A DNA stretch of 64,000 nucleotides, from the NCBI GenBank assembly GCA_002835675.1, contig PIZR01000005.1:124001-188000 (forward strand). Direction: 5' to 3'. The notes under the pieces were generated by a model that was given only the letters and a program-made list of their open reading frames with translations, ran no database searches and had not been told where the DNA came from. Source of the DNA: Bacillus sp. BA3 (lineage in GTDB: Bacteria; Bacillota; Bacilli; Bacillales; DSM-1321). This document shows positions 36,319 through 45,837 of the stretch, one piece after another. The translations under genes were made by a program, and so were the position numbers. Position 1 is the stretch's first letter; every line of letters starts with the position of its first letter.

Positions 36319-37203
36319 ATGAGAATTGGAATCATTGGGGGAGGGGCCATCGGGCTGCTGTTTGCGTCTCATTTAAGTGAGAAACATAGTGTGACTCTCT
36401 ATACTCATACTGCGGATCAGGCGTCCATCATCCAACGTGATGGAATCCGCCTTATTACGGGTGGTGAAAGCCGGCTGCTGACAAGCATCATTTCTATGGG
36501 GCTGGATGAAGGGATATCGGATGTGGATTTTCTTATATTGGCCGTCAAGCAATATCACCTGCCGCAAATATTGCCTAGAATCAAAGGTATTCAGGTTCCA
36601 TTGCTATTCTTGCAGAATGGCTATGGGCATATTTCTTATTTAAAGCAGCTTCAATCCCCGAGCATATATGTAGGGGTAGTGGAGCATGGGGCATTGAAAC
36701 ATGACGGGAATACCGTCGAGCATACAGGGCTCGGCATAACAAGGATCGCTTCCTTTAAAGGGGAACTTGAGCAACTATCGTTAGTGGATGAAAGGATCGA
36801 TCATTTTCCTTTTGCGAAGAGTGAGGATTTTCACTCGATGCTGATGGATAAGCTTGTCGTCAATGCAGTGATAAATCCATTAACAGCGATACTTGGCGTG
36901 GAAAATGGAGGTTTGATCACCAATCCTTTTTATTACCAATTGTTTCAAGACCTTTTTGAAGAAGTCTCCGGTATTTTGGAAGTTCAAAATAAGGATGATT
37001 CATTCGGAAATGTGAGGTCCGTTTGTATGGCAACAGCTGGAAATCGATCATCGATGCTAAAAGATTTAGAAAATGGCCGTCAAACGGAAATTGATGCCAT
37101 TTTGGGTCATATCCTCTCGGAGGCAAAGAGCAAAGGAAAAAGTTATTGCCTGACGTCTTCTCTATATAAGATGGTCAAAGGAAAAGAGTCTCAGGGGGGA
37201 TGA
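36319..37203 (+). CDS. panE: 2-dehydropantoate 2-reductase (YlbQ)
   Basis: NADPH-dependent ketopantoate reductase of pantothenate synthesis. The 294-aa protein has an N-terminal Rossmann motif GGGAIG (about 7-12) and the family segments LVVNAVINPLTAI (catalytic Lys region) and the C-terminal ApbA domain. The start is ATG 36319 after AAGGAAGGG. B. subtilis has a second such enzyme, so this may be one of two. A DUF3397 gene follows four bases later. Confidence 0.93.
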   Translation: MRIGIIGGGAIGLLFASHLSEKHSVTLYTHTADQASIIQRDGIRLITGGESRLLTSIISMGLDEGISDVDFLILAVKQYHLPQILPRIKGIQVPLLFLQNGYGHISYLKQLQSPSIYVGVVEHGALKHDGNTVEHTGLGITRIASFKGELEQLSLVDERIDHFPFAKSEDFHSMLMDKLVVNAVINPLTAILGVENGGLITNPFYYQLFQDLFEEVSGILEVQNKDDSFGNVRSVCMATAGNRSSMLKDLENGRQTEIDAILGHILSEAKSKGKSYCLTSSLYKMVKGKESQGG

Positions 37204-37207
37204 GGAT

Positions 37208-37600
37208 GTGCCGTACGTAGTTTCAAACCTTGCCGCGATATTTATTACCTTGCCTTTCGCAGGGTATATACTTTTTTTTATTAGTGCAAAACAATTCACT
37301 GGGAACCATAGGCGCTCCGTTCAATTTGCAATGGACATGAGTACGCTGCTGTTCGTACTATCCGTCCATTATTTGATCATTACGATTTGGGATAAGCAAA
37401 TTCTTTGGGTGATCATGCTCATCATGATCGTTAACGCATTCTTGGTGGTCCTTGTCCATTACAAGGTAAAAGAAGAAATCATTTTCCATAAGGTATTAAA
37501 GGGTTTTTGGAGAGTGAACTTCGCCTTCTTTTTTGTGGCTTACCTTCTATTATTTTCCATTGGTATAATAACAAGTATTACGAAGATATTGACTACATAA
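37208..37600 (+). CDS. DUF3397 membrane protein
   Basis: A 130-aa membrane protein with about four transmembrane helices, matching DUF3397, which is found in Bacillaceae ahead of bshC. No function is known. The start is GTG 37208, inside a GGGGGGATGAGG site that also overlaps the panE stop codon. An ATG two bases earlier is in another frame and stops at once. It forms an operon with panE. Confidence 0.82.
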   Translation: MPYVVSNLAAIFITLPFAGYILFFISAKQFTGNHRRSVQFAMDMSTLLFVLSVHYLIITIWDKQILWVIMLIMIVNAFLVVLVHYKVKEEIIFHKVLKGFWRVNFAFFFVAYLLLFSIGIITSITKILTT

Positions 37601-37642
37601 CATAGAACATCGCATCAATTTTCTGCTGCTGGGCAACTTCTT

Positions 37643-37670
37643 TTGTTTTCTTAAACCGGAATGTTATACT
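37643..37670 (+). promoter_or_regulatory. Putative SigA promoter of bshC
   Basis: TTGTTT (37643-37648) and TATACT (37665-37670) have a 16-base spacer, and TG at 37662 makes an extended -10 box. Confidence 0.5.
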
Positions 37671-37709
37671 CTAAAAAGAATTGTAGTTGCAGAGAAAGGG
37701 AGAACAGAA

Positions 37710-39338
37710 ATGGAGATGAAAGATCTCGCGTTACCATCTTTAAACCGTTTTGCATCGGACTATTTACAAAACCGTCTTGAAACGGAGGATTATTTTCACT
37801 ATGACTTAGCAAAGCCTGACATTTATCACAATAGATATAGTGAATTGATGAACCGCTCTTTTTCACGTGATGAATTGTCGGATTACATACAACAATACAT
37901 GTCTCGTCTTTCATTCAGTGAGGCAGTTAATGGGAATATTGAAAGGTTGCGCAGGGATGATTCCGTGGTTGTGATTGGAGGACAGCAGGCTGGGTTATTA
38001 TCAGGGCCGCTGTATACCATTCATAAAGTGATTTCGATCATTAAGCTTGCTGAAGAACAGGAAAAAGAATTGGGGCAGCCAGTCATTCCAGTTTTTTGGA
38101 TAGCTGGAGAAGATCATGATTTAGCTGAAGTCAATCATGTTTATGTCATGAAAAATGGTAAACCCGATAAAAAAACCTATCCTTCCTATCAACCGTATAA
38201 AACAATGGTTTCTGACGTGGAGCTGGAAACGGAAAAGGCAGAGAAATGGCTTGAGGAAATCATTGAAACATATGGAGAAACGGCCTTTACGAATAAACTC
38301 CTGATTGATATGAAGGAAACCATTAAGCAATCGAATACCTTCGTCGATTTCTTCGCCAGGCTGATTCATGAATGGTTCAAAGAATATGGCCTTTTACTAG
38401 TCGATGCCGGAGATCCGGAATTAAGGCGAATTGAAAAGGCATACTTTGAATCGATGGTCAATGAAAGTGGACGGATTGCTGAAATGGTCGAGGAACAGCA
38501 ATCATTCATGCATGCGAAAGGGTATGCAAAAATGATTGAAATGGATAAACAGGCTGCTAATTTATTTTATTATGATCCAGAAAAAAAAGATCGATGTTTA
38601 CTCGAGCGTGTAGAAGGCGGTTTCAGCGGAAAAAACGGTGAGGTATCATTTACCGAGCTGGAACTCTTGCAGATAGCCAAAAACCATCCGGAACGATTAA
38701 GCAACAATGTCATTACACGCCCGCTTATGCAGGAAATGCTTTTCCCTGTATTGGCTTTCGTTTCAGGGCCAGGGGAAATAGCTTATTGGGCCGAATTGAA
38801 AAAGGTATTTGAGTTGTTTTCCATGAAGATGCCGCCAATCATTCCTAGGTTAAACATCACGCTGGTGGAGCGCAGTATCCATAGCGATCTTGAAGAAATG
38901 GAACTCAGTTTGGAAACTGTTCTGACTGAAGGAACCGCTAATGCGGTGAAAAGTTACCTTGATTCCGTAAAGGATGAGACGATTGACAATCTGTTTGGGA
39001 CGCTGAAATCGCAGCTTGAAGAGAACCATGAAAAGCTATTTGTCCATGCTGTCTCTTTAGATAGAGGACTTGAGCCGATGTTGAACAAAAACATCGAATT
39101 CATCCAAAAGCAATTGAATTTCATGTATGGCAAAATCGGTGACCGTACAAAGGAACGGCATTCGGTCATATTGAAGAAATATGAACGGATAGCAAATTCA
39201 CTTTACCCTCTTGAATCACCCCAAGAGCGGATTTGGAATGTGTTTTATTACTTGAATCAATATGGGCCAGAGTTCGTTCGCGATATGATGAAACTGGAAT
39301 ACCGATTCAATAATCAGCATAAATTGATATTCATTTAG
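37710..39338 (+). CDS. bshC: Bacillithiol synthase BshC (YllA)
   Basis: Adds cysteine to glucosaminyl-malate in the last step of bacillithiol synthesis, the main low-molecular-weight thiol of many Firmicutes. The 542-aa protein matches the family length and motifs (GGQQAGLLSGPLYTIHK, WIAGEDHD, FVSGPGEIAYW) and ends with a long coiled-coil region (about 385-460). The start is ATG 37710 after AAAGGGAG. It precedes the mraZ cluster as in B. subtilis, from which it is separated by a terminator. Confidence 0.96.
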   Translation: MEMKDLALPSLNRFASDYLQNRLETEDYFHYDLAKPDIYHNRYSELMNRSFSRDELSDYIQQYMSRLSFSEAVNGNIERLRRDDSVVVIGGQQAGLLSGPLYTIHKVISIIKLAEEQEKELGQPVIPVFWIAGEDHDLAEVNHVYVMKNGKPDKKTYPSYQPYKTMVSDVELETEKAEKWLEEIIETYGETAFTNKLLIDMKETIKQSNTFVDFFARLIHEWFKEYGLLLVDAGDPELRRIEKAYFESMVNESGRIAEMVEEQQSFMHAKGYAKMIEMDKQAANLFYYDPEKKDRCLLERVEGGFSGKNGEVSFTELELLQIAKNHPERLSNNVITRPLMQEMLFPVLAFVSGPGEIAYWAELKKVFELFSMKMPPIIPRLNITLVERSIHSDLEEMELSLETVLTEGTANAVKSYLDSVKDETIDNLFGTLKSQLEENHEKLFVHAVSLDRGLEPMLNKNIEFIQKQLNFMYGKIGDRTKERHSVILKKYERIANSLYPLESPQERIWNVFYYLNQYGPEFVRDMMKLEYRFNNQHKLIFI

Positions 39339-39427
39339 AAAATCATCCGTTTTGGGGAAAAGTGGCGGACTAATCATTTTTTTAATGGGTTGCGACTTAC
39401 CAATCCTGACGGAGGGATTAAAAAGTA

Positions 39428-39462
39428 AAAAAAAAGACAGGTGCTAAAGCCTGTCTTTTTTT
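39428..39462 (+). terminator. Terminator of bshC
   Basis: AAAAAGACAGG pairs with CCTGTCTTTTT around TGCTAAAG. Confidence 0.9.
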
Positions 39463-39625
39463 TGTTTCCTGGGCACTTGTCCGGTAGTCCTTCGACAGTA
39501 ATAGAGGGTCTGCGTCTTAGTCTGAGTCCATTCGAGGGAAATGCGCGGTTCTTTGAATAATTTGCCTAAATAAACTTAAGAAGAAAAGAAGGGAATTTTT
39601 ACTTGGAAGGAGAAAGTAAAAACAA

Positions 39626-39655
39626 GTGGAGAAAGGTGGGGGAATGTGGTACATT
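39626..39655 (+). promoter_or_regulatory. MraZ-type operator repeats and mraZ promoter
   Basis: GTGG occurs at 39626, 39636 and 39646 at an exact 10-base period, and again at 39667 and 39676. MraZ proteins are known to repress their own operon through GTGG/TGGG-type direct repeats of this period. An extended -10 box TGGTACATT (39648-39656) directly follows the third repeat. Confidence 0.55.
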
Positions 39656-39681
39656 GAGATTAGAATGTGGGGGTAGTGGGT

Positions 39682-40113
39682 ATGTTCATGGGAGAGTACC
39701 ATCATAACATCGATATTAAGGGCCGTTTGATAGTCCCGGTGAAATTCAGGGAAAATCTCGGGGAGCAATTTGTTCTTACCCGCGGACTCGATCAATGTTT
39801 ATTTGGTTATCCTATGGAAGAGTGGAAACTGCTTGAAGAAAAGCTGAAAGCCCTGCCCTTAACAAAAAAAGATGCCCGAGCCTTTACCCGTTTTTTCTTT
39901 TCTGCAGCTACAGAATGCGAAATTGATAAACAAGGGCGAATTAATATCCCCACGCCGCTTACTTCATATGGCCAATTGGAAAAAGAATGTGTAATTCTTG
40001 GTGTTACCAATCGTATTGAGATTTGGAGCAAATCCCTTTGGGAAAACTATTTTTCAGCTTCGGAGGATTCTTTCGCTGAGATAGCAGAAAATATGATTGG
40101 CTTTGATATTTAA
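39682..40113 (+). CDS. mraZ: Transcriptional regulator MraZ
   Basis: A 143-aa protein with two AbrB-like SpoVT domains ([15 protein letters not shown] early, DKQGRINIP later), forming rings that bind direct repeats and autoregulate the division and wall cluster. The start is ATG 39682. ATG-like starts upstream to 39667 precede the ribosome-binding site. It heads mraZ-rsmH-ftsL-pbpB. Confidence 0.97.
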   Translation: MFMGEYHHNIDIKGRLIVPVKFRENLGEQFVLTRGLDQCLFGYPMEEWKLLEEKLKALPLTKKDARAFTRFFFSAATECEIDKQGRINIPTPLTSYGQLEKECVILGVTNRIEIWSKSLWENYFSASEDSFAEIAENMIGFDI

Positions 40114-40165
40114 GGCTGCCCTCAGAAATAGAGTCACTCAATAACCGATTGGAAGGATGTCTAGC

Positions 40166-41098
40166 ATGTTTCAACATACAACAGTGTTATTAAAAGAGAC
40201 GGTTGATGGATTGAACATCAAACCTGATGGAATTTATGTGGATTGTACTTTAGGAGGAGCCGGTCACAGCGAATACTTGCTTTCACAGCTCTCTGATAAA
40301 GGCAGGCTTTATGCTTTTGATCAGGACGAAACGGCAATTCGGAATGCTAAGGAAAAATTGGAAAGCTATGGCGAACGTATTGTTCTTGTTCCTAATAATT
40401 TTAAATACTTAAAAGAAGAGTTGAATGCCCGGGGAATCGAGAAAGTGGACGGGATCCTTTATGATTTAGGCGTGTCATCCCCACAATTGGATACACCAGA
40501 GCGTGGTTTCAGCTATAACCATGATGCACCCTTGGATATGAGGATGGACCAAAGTGCTGCCATTTCTGCCTATGATGTCGTGAATACTTGGTCATTCCAT
40601 GATTTACTTAGAATTTTCTTCCAATATGGAGAAGAAAAGTTTTCGAAACAAATTGCCAGGAAAATTGAAGCGGCACGTGAAATAAAACCGATTGAAACGA
40701 CGTTCGAGCTTGTGGAGTTAATAAAGGATGGGATACCGGCCCCGGCAAGACGTAAAGGCGGACACCCTGCGAAACGAGTGTTCCAAGCAATAAGAATCGC
40801 TGTGAATGACGAACTTGGTGTCTTTGAAGACTCCTTGGAGCAGGCCATATCGCTTTTGGATAAAGAGGGAAGAATATCTGTCATTACATTTCATTCTCTT
40901 GAAGATAGAATTTGTAAAACGGTATTTAAAAAGGCCAGTAGCATTCCTGACCTTCCGCCTGGACTTCCAGTTATCCCGGATGAATTCAAACCAACCATGA
41001 AAATAATTACGAGAAAACCGATTTTACCTTCGGAAGAAGAATTGGAAGGGAATAATCGTTCCCGGTCGGCCAAGCTAAGAATCGCCGAAAAGCAATAA
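40166..41098 (+). CDS. rsmH: 16S rRNA (cytosine1402-N4)-methyltransferase RsmH
   Basis: SAM-dependent methyltransferase acting on C1402 in the ribosomal P site. The 310-aa protein has the [14 protein letters not shown] motif (about 26-39), [10 protein letters not shown] (about 100-109) and the C-terminal [13 protein letters not shown] signature. The start is ATG 40166, matching the family opening MFQHTTVLL. An in-frame ATG at 40157 is too close to GGAAGG. Older name mraW. Confidence 0.96.
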   Translation: MFQHTTVLLKETVDGLNIKPDGIYVDCTLGGAGHSEYLLSQLSDKGRLYAFDQDETAIRNAKEKLESYGERIVLVPNNFKYLKEELNARGIEKVDGILYDLGVSSPQLDTPERGFSYNHDAPLDMRMDQSAAISAYDVVNTWSFHDLLRIFFQYGEEKFSKQIARKIEAAREIKPIETTFELVELIKDGIPAPARRKGGHPAKRVFQAIRIAVNDELGVFEDSLEQAISLLDKEGRISVITFHSLEDRICKTVFKKASSIPDLPPGLPVIPDEFKPTMKIITRKPILPSEEELEGNNRSRSAKLRIAEKQ

Positions 41099-41129
41099 TT
41101 ACAGAAAAAAACAGTAAGGGGGAACATGA

Positions 41130-41486
41130 ATGAGTTCCATAGCCAAAAAAATACAAGAACAGCAATATGAAGACCAACAGCAGCAACAGACACATCAAAC
41201 GGTGGTCATCCGTAAAGCGAAGATATCCATTGGTGAAGTTTTCTTACTATGTGCCCTTGCTATCATGGTTACCTTCATGGGAGTGAAAATTGTCTCAAAT
41301 CAAGCGGCCATCTATGAAACGAATAAAGAGATCCAGCTAGTGGAAACATCGATTGAAGAACAGGGTAAAGTGAATGACGATTTGAAAGTGCAGGTTGCTG
41401 AACTTAGTACATACGAAAGAATTTGGAAAAAAGCTGCAGCGCTAGGGTTCAAGTTAAATGAGAATAATGTGAAGGGTGTGCAGTGA
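41130..41486 (+). CDS. ftsL: Cell division protein FtsL
   Basis: A 118-aa bitopic divisome protein: a Gln-rich cytoplasmic tail (EDQQQQQTHQ), one transmembrane helix (about 35-55) and an extracytoplasmic coiled coil (about 58-105). It acts with DivIC and DivIB to activate septal wall synthesis and is short-lived in B. subtilis. ATG 41130 follows AAGGGGGAA. It overlaps pbpB by four bases. Confidence 0.94.
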   Translation: MSSIAKKIQEQQYEDQQQQQTHQTVVIRKAKISIGEVFLLCALAIMVTFMGVKIVSNQAAIYETNKEIQLVETSIEEQGKVNDDLKVQVAELSTYERIWKKAAALGFKLNENNVKGVQ

Positions 41487-43642
41487 TAATGCAGAAACAA
41501 AAAAATATGAAGCATGGGGCAGCCGGATTATTCTTCTTATTCGGCCTGCTCTTTTTTGTATTAGTCTGCCGCTTTTTGTATATTCAGGTGACGGGAACAG
41601 CAGGCGGGGAGGTACTGGCTTCGAAAATCGACAAGAAATATGAAAAAAAACAGGTCATTGAAGCCAAAAGGGGAAGCATACTCGATACAAAGGGGGAAGT
41701 CATCGCCGAGGATACTTCCTCCTATATCTTAAGGGCTGTACTCAGTGAAAAGGAGCCCGAGCATGTCAAGGATCCGGAGATGACCGCTAGTAAGCTTGCA
41801 AAATATATCGACATGGATGAACAGGACATTTATGAAAGACTTACGAACGGGGCATACCAGGTGGAATTTGGCAGTGCCGGCAAGGATTTGACTCAGGTTG
41901 TCAAGCAGAAAATAGAAAAATTGGAACTGCCGGGAATTACATTCGGAAGAACCAATAAACGTTTCTATCCTAATGGGATTTTCGCCTCCCATCTGATTGG
42001 CTATGTAGAAAAGGATGAAGAAACGGAAGAAATGGCTGGTAAGTTCGGCATTGAAAGATACCTCAATAAAGAATTGCAGGAAACGGATGGGAAGCTGACA
42101 TATGACAGTGACTCATGGGGCTTCCTTTTACCAGATAAGGAGGAAAAGGTGGTTGCCCCGGATAATGGAAATGATGTCATGCTGACCATCGATAAGAAAA
42201 TACAAACGTTCTTGGAAGATTCGATGAGCAAAGTGCAGGAAAAATACGATCCCGAACAAATCATAGCGATTGTCTCCAATCCAAAAACGGGGGAGATAGT
42301 GGCGATGGGGCAAAGGCCTACCTTCCATCCGACAACGAAAGTCGGGCTTACGGATACATGGCGTAACCTGGCTATTGAAGAAACTTTCGAACCGGGTTCA
42401 ACCATGAAAACATTCACCCTTGCCGCTGCTGTTGAGGAAGGGGTCTTTAATCCGAATGAAAGTTTTGTGGCAGGAACCTACAAAGCCGGATCGGGGAAAA
42501 TCGGAGATCATAGCGGAATCGAAAGAGGGAAGAGCATGACCTTTCTTGAAGGGGTTCAGCGTTCCTCCAACGTAGCTTTCGCAACACTTGCAATGGATAA
42601 GATAGGAGCGGATACTTTTCGTGAGTATTTGACTAAGTTCGGATTTGATAAAAAAACGGGAATTGACCTGCCGAACGAGATAACCGGTAAAATTCAATAC
42701 AAGTATAAGCTTGAAAAAGTGACTACTGCCTTTGGACAGGGTTCGACCGTTACACCGATTCAACAAATCCAAGCTGCATCCGCAATAGCCAATGACGGAA
42801 AAATGATGCGGCCATACGTAATAAAAAGCATCTCCGATCAAGATACCGGAAAAACTTTGAAAACGACAAAGCCGAAAGTGACAGGGCAACCGATTTCGGA
42901 AGAAACTGCAAAACAGGTACGTGATTATTTGGAAACGGTAATTTCCGCGAAAAAAGGAACTGGGAAAAAATATGCCATTGATGGTTATGAAGTAGCGGGA
43001 AAAACCGGTACCGCACAAATTCCAGGTCCGACAGGTAGATATTTAGAAGGGAAAAATAACTATGTATTCTCCTTTTTAGGCATGGCTCCAAAAGATGATC
43101 CACAGTTGGTCATGTATGTGGCGGTCAAGCAGCCGAAGTTAGGTGCATCTTATGTTGGGGCTGATCCATTGTCAGAGATATTTAATCCTGTCATGCAAAA
43201 TAGCCTGCAATATCTAAACATCAAACCTTCTGATGTTAAAAAACAAAAAGCAAATAAAATCAAAGACTATACGAATCAAACCGAGAGTTCAGCTGTCAAA
43301 GAACTGAAGGAACTTGGCTATGATGCAAGTACGATCGGAAGTGGGCGTAAAGTACTCGATCAATCCCCAAAGGCCGGGAGTATACTCTTACAGGGTGAAA
43401 AGATAATACTTCGGACTGAAGGAGAAATGAATGTTCCTGACATGAAGGGATGGTCCCTGCGCGATGTTATGAAATTGGCTAAGGTTGCAAAACTGGATCT
43501 GAAAACTGAAGGTGCTGGATATGTGAGTAAACAAAGTCTTGAGGCCGGGAAAAAAGTAAAGGAAGGAGAAACCATCAATATTGAATTATCCCAGCCTGAA
43601 GGTGCTGGTGTAGATATACCGACTAAAGAGAAAACAGAGTGA
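41483..43642 (+). CDS. pbpB: Penicillin-binding protein 2B (septal transpeptidase)
   Basis: Class B transpeptidase required for septum formation. The 719-aa protein has one N-terminal transmembrane helix, a dimerisation domain, a transpeptidase domain with the catalytic SxxK in EPGSTMK, SSN and KTGT motifs, and two C-terminal PASTA repeats. The start GTG 41483 overlaps the ftsL stop codon (GTGA) and gives the family opening MIMQKQK. The ATG at 41489 is the alternative. Confidence 0.96.
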   Translation: MIMQKQKNMKHGAAGLFFLFGLLFFVLVCRFLYIQVTGTAGGEVLASKIDKKYEKKQVIEAKRGSILDTKGEVIAEDTSSYILRAVLSEKEPEHVKDPEMTASKLAKYIDMDEQDIYERLTNGAYQVEFGSAGKDLTQVVKQKIEKLELPGITFGRTNKRFYPNGIFASHLIGYVEKDEETEEMAGKFGIERYLNKELQETDGKLTYDSDSWGFLLPDKEEKVVAPDNGNDVMLTIDKKIQTFLEDSMSKVQEKYDPEQIIAIVSNPKTGEIVAMGQRPTFHPTTKVGLTDTWRNLAIEETFEPGSTMKTFTLAAAVEEGVFNPNESFVAGTYKAGSGKIGDHSGIERGKSMTFLEGVQRSSNVAFATLAMDKIGADTFREYLTKFGFDKKTGIDLPNEITGKIQYKYKLEKVTTAFGQGSTVTPIQQIQAASAIANDGKMMRPYVIKSISDQDTGKTLKTTKPKVTGQPISEETAKQVRDYLETVISAKKGTGKKYAIDGYEVAGKTGTAQIPGPTGRYLEGKNNYVFSFLGMAPKDDPQLVMYVAVKQPKLGASYVGADPLSEIFNPVMQNSLQYLNIKPSDVKKQKANKIKDYTNQTESSAVKELKELGYDASTIGSGRKVLDQSPKAGSILLQGEKIILRTEGEMNVPDMKGWSLRDVMKLAKVAKLDLKTEGAGYVSKQSLEAGKKVKEGETINIELSQPEGAGVDIPTKEKTE

Positions 43643-43644
43643 AG

Positions 43645-43681
43645 ATAAAGAGGGGATCCCAAATGGATTCCCTCTTTATTT
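43645..43681 (+). terminator. Terminator between pbpB and spoVD
   Basis: ATAAAGAGGGGATCC pairs with GGATTCCCTCTTTAT with one G-T pair, followed by TTTCTTT. Confidence 0.8.
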
Positions 43682-43695
43682 CTTTCAAGGTTTCT

Positions 43696-43725
43696 AGTCT
43701 AGCATCGATTAGACAAGCATATATT
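43696..43725 (+). promoter_or_regulatory. Possible SigE-type promoter of spoVD
   Basis: CATATATT (43718-43725) resembles the SigE -10 box CATACAAT. A weak AGTCTAGC lies 14 bases upstream. spoVD is SigE-dependent in B. subtilis. Confidence 0.3.
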
Positions 43726-43755
43726 GAAGCATGTATGAAATGGAGGTGCCTGTTT

Positions 43756-45678
43756 TTGCGTGTTTCGAATGTTACTGTCCGAAAACGGCTGGCAATCGCT
43801 TTGGCGATCGGTATCGTTGTTTTTTTTATCATTGATATCCGATTGGGAATTGTACAGTTTTATCTTGGGGATAAGTTGACGGGGCTGGCTAAAGATTCCT
43901 GGAGCAGGAATATTCCTTTTGAAGCCAAACGAGGAGAAATCCTCGATCGGAATGGTGTCGAGCTGGCAACGAATATATCTGCGCCAACGGTCTATGTCAT
44001 CCCAAGGCAGATTGAGAATCCAGGGGAGACGGCGGAACGGCTTGCTTCAATATTGGATATGACAAAGGAAAAGGCTTATCAATGGTTAACGAAACAGGCG
44101 ATGAGCGTCAGGATTCCGGAAGGCAGAAAGATATCTCATGAAAAGGCGAAGGAAATTAAAGCATTAGGGATAAAGGGTGTTTATATCGCTGAAGATTCAA
44201 AGCGGCATTACCCATTTGGTGAATACCTTTCGCATGTTCTTGGCTTTACGGGCTCCGATAATCAAGGGTTGATGGGTATTGAATTGTCTTATGATAAGGA
44301 ACTAAGCGGGGAAAAAGGATTCGTTAAATTTTACTCGGATGCGAAAGGGAAAAGGCTTGAGAATATGGCCGATGACTATAAGCCTCCTGTTGATGGCGAT
44401 AACCTGAAGCTAACAATCGATAGCAAAATCCAGACAATCGTGGAGAGGGAGCTCGATAATGCGGAGGCGACATATGATCCCGATGGGATAATTGCCATTG
44501 CAATGAACCCGAATACCGGGGAAATATTGGCAATGTCCAGCAGGCCGACCTTCGACCCAGCCAATTTCCAAAATGTACCTTCGGAAGTGTATAATCGTAA
44601 TTTACCAGTTTGGAGTATATATGAACCAGGTTCGACTTTTAAGATCATCACGCTTGCTGCGGCGCTTGAGGAAGGGAAGGTCGACTTAGAAAAGGAACAT
44701 TTTTATGATTCCGGTCATGTGGAAGTGTCAGGGTCTACACTGCACTGCTGGAAAAGCGGAGGACATGGTGACCAAACTTTTCTTGAAGTCGTCGAGAATT
44801 CATGTAACCCGGGGTTTGTTGAATTAGGGAACCGGCTTGGTAAAGACAAGCTGTTTAAATATATAAATGATTTCGGGTTTGGGCAAAAGACGGGGATAGA
44901 TTTAACCGGAGAAGGAAAAGGAATCATGTTCAACATGGATCAAGTGGGTCCGGTTGAGCAGGCAACGACTGCGTTTGGACAAGGTGTTGCCGTAACGCCC
45001 ATTCAGCAGGTGACAGCGGTATCGGCTGCTGTGAATGGCGGAACTTTGTATACACCTTATATCGCGAAGGAACTAGTGAACCCAAAAAATGGGGAAGTGC
45101 TGATGCGAAAGACCCCACAGGCGAAGAAAAAGGTGATTTCAGAAGCAACCTCTAAGAAAGTCCGTCAAGCACTTGAATCCGTTGTAGCCCAAGGTAGCGG
45201 TAAAGGAGCTTTCGTGGAGTCGTACCGGGTCGGCGGGAAAACGGGTACTGCCCAAAAAGCTGAAAATGGCCGATACCTTGAAAATAATTATATTCTCTCA
45301 TTCATAGGTGTCGCTCCAGCGGATGATCCGCAAATCGTCGTTTATATAGCTGTGGATAATCCGAAAGGGACGGTACAATTCGGCGGGGTAGTAGCCGCAC
45401 CGATCGTTGGGAACATCATGGAGGATTCACTTAGGGCCATGGGCGTCAAGCCAAGGAAAAACCAGATTGAGAAGGAAACGGTCTGGACGGATCCCGTAAT
45501 GGTCGAGGTACCTGACGTTGTGGGCCTCAGCAAAAAAGAGTTGCAAACCCAGCTCATCGACCTTAAGCTGGATATTGCCGGAAATGGGGATAAAGTCATA
45601 AATCAAGCCCCGGATCCAGGCGTTAAAGTAAAACAAGGCTCTACAATAAGAATTTATCTTGGCGAAAATACAGAATAA
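43756..45678 (+). CDS. spoVD: Sporulation-specific PBP SpoVD
   Basis: Class B transpeptidase that works with SpoVE to make the spore cortex. The 640-aa protein has an N-terminal transmembrane helix, a dimerisation domain, a transpeptidase domain (EPGSTFK, SCN, KTGTAQ) and one C-terminal PASTA repeat, against two in PBP2B. The start is TTG 43756, placed by GGAGGTG at 43742-43748 and the family opening MRVSNVTVRKR. A frame from 43639 passes through the terminator and is rejected. Terminators flank it on both sides. Confidence 0.97.
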   Translation: MRVSNVTVRKRLAIALAIGIVVFFIIDIRLGIVQFYLGDKLTGLAKDSWSRNIPFEAKRGEILDRNGVELATNISAPTVYVIPRQIENPGETAERLASILDMTKEKAYQWLTKQAMSVRIPEGRKISHEKAKEIKALGIKGVYIAEDSKRHYPFGEYLSHVLGFTGSDNQGLMGIELSYDKELSGEKGFVKFYSDAKGKRLENMADDYKPPVDGDNLKLTIDSKIQTIVERELDNAEATYDPDGIIAIAMNPNTGEILAMSSRPTFDPANFQNVPSEVYNRNLPVWSIYEPGSTFKIITLAAALEEGKVDLEKEHFYDSGHVEVSGSTLHCWKSGGHGDQTFLEVVENSCNPGFVELGNRLGKDKLFKYINDFGFGQKTGIDLTGEGKGIMFNMDQVGPVEQATTAFGQGVAVTPIQQVTAVSAAVNGGTLYTPYIAKELVNPKNGEVLMRKTPQAKKKVISEATSKKVRQALESVVAQGSGKGAFVESYRVGGKTGTAQKAENGRYLENNYILSFIGVAPADDPQIVVYIAVDNPKGTVQFGGVVAAPIVGNIMEDSLRAMGVKPRKNQIEKETVWTDPVMVEVPDVVGLSKKELQTQLIDLKLDIAGNGDKVINQAPDPGVKVKQGSTIRIYLGENTE

Positions 45679-45702
45679 GTATAATATAATATATGAATAG
45701 TT

Positions 45703-45735
45703 AAAGCGGCTGAAGAATCATCAGCCGCTTTGTTT
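45703..45735 (+). terminator. Terminator of spoVD
   Basis: AAAGCGGCTGA (45703-45713) pairs with TCAGCCGCTTT (45721-45731) around AGAATCA, followed by GTTT. Confidence 0.88.
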
Positions 45736-45775
45736 ACGGAGTCGGGATAACCCCGTATAATTGAAATTGGTTTTC

Positions 45776-45804
45776 TCGACAAGCCGAGGCTAATCACATA
45801 TAAT
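45776..45804 (+). promoter_or_regulatory. SigA promoter of murE
   Basis: TCGACA (45776-45781; one mismatch) and a perfect TATAAT (45799-45804) are 17 bases apart, 34 bases before murE. Confidence 0.72.
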
Positions 45805-45837
45805 GAATCCTCAAATTAAGTTGAGAGGGATGGAAAA

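Noticed and set aside
42398..43018. 206-codon frame antisense to pbpB
   Set aside because: It lies wholly within conserved PBP2B sequence and looks like a shadow.
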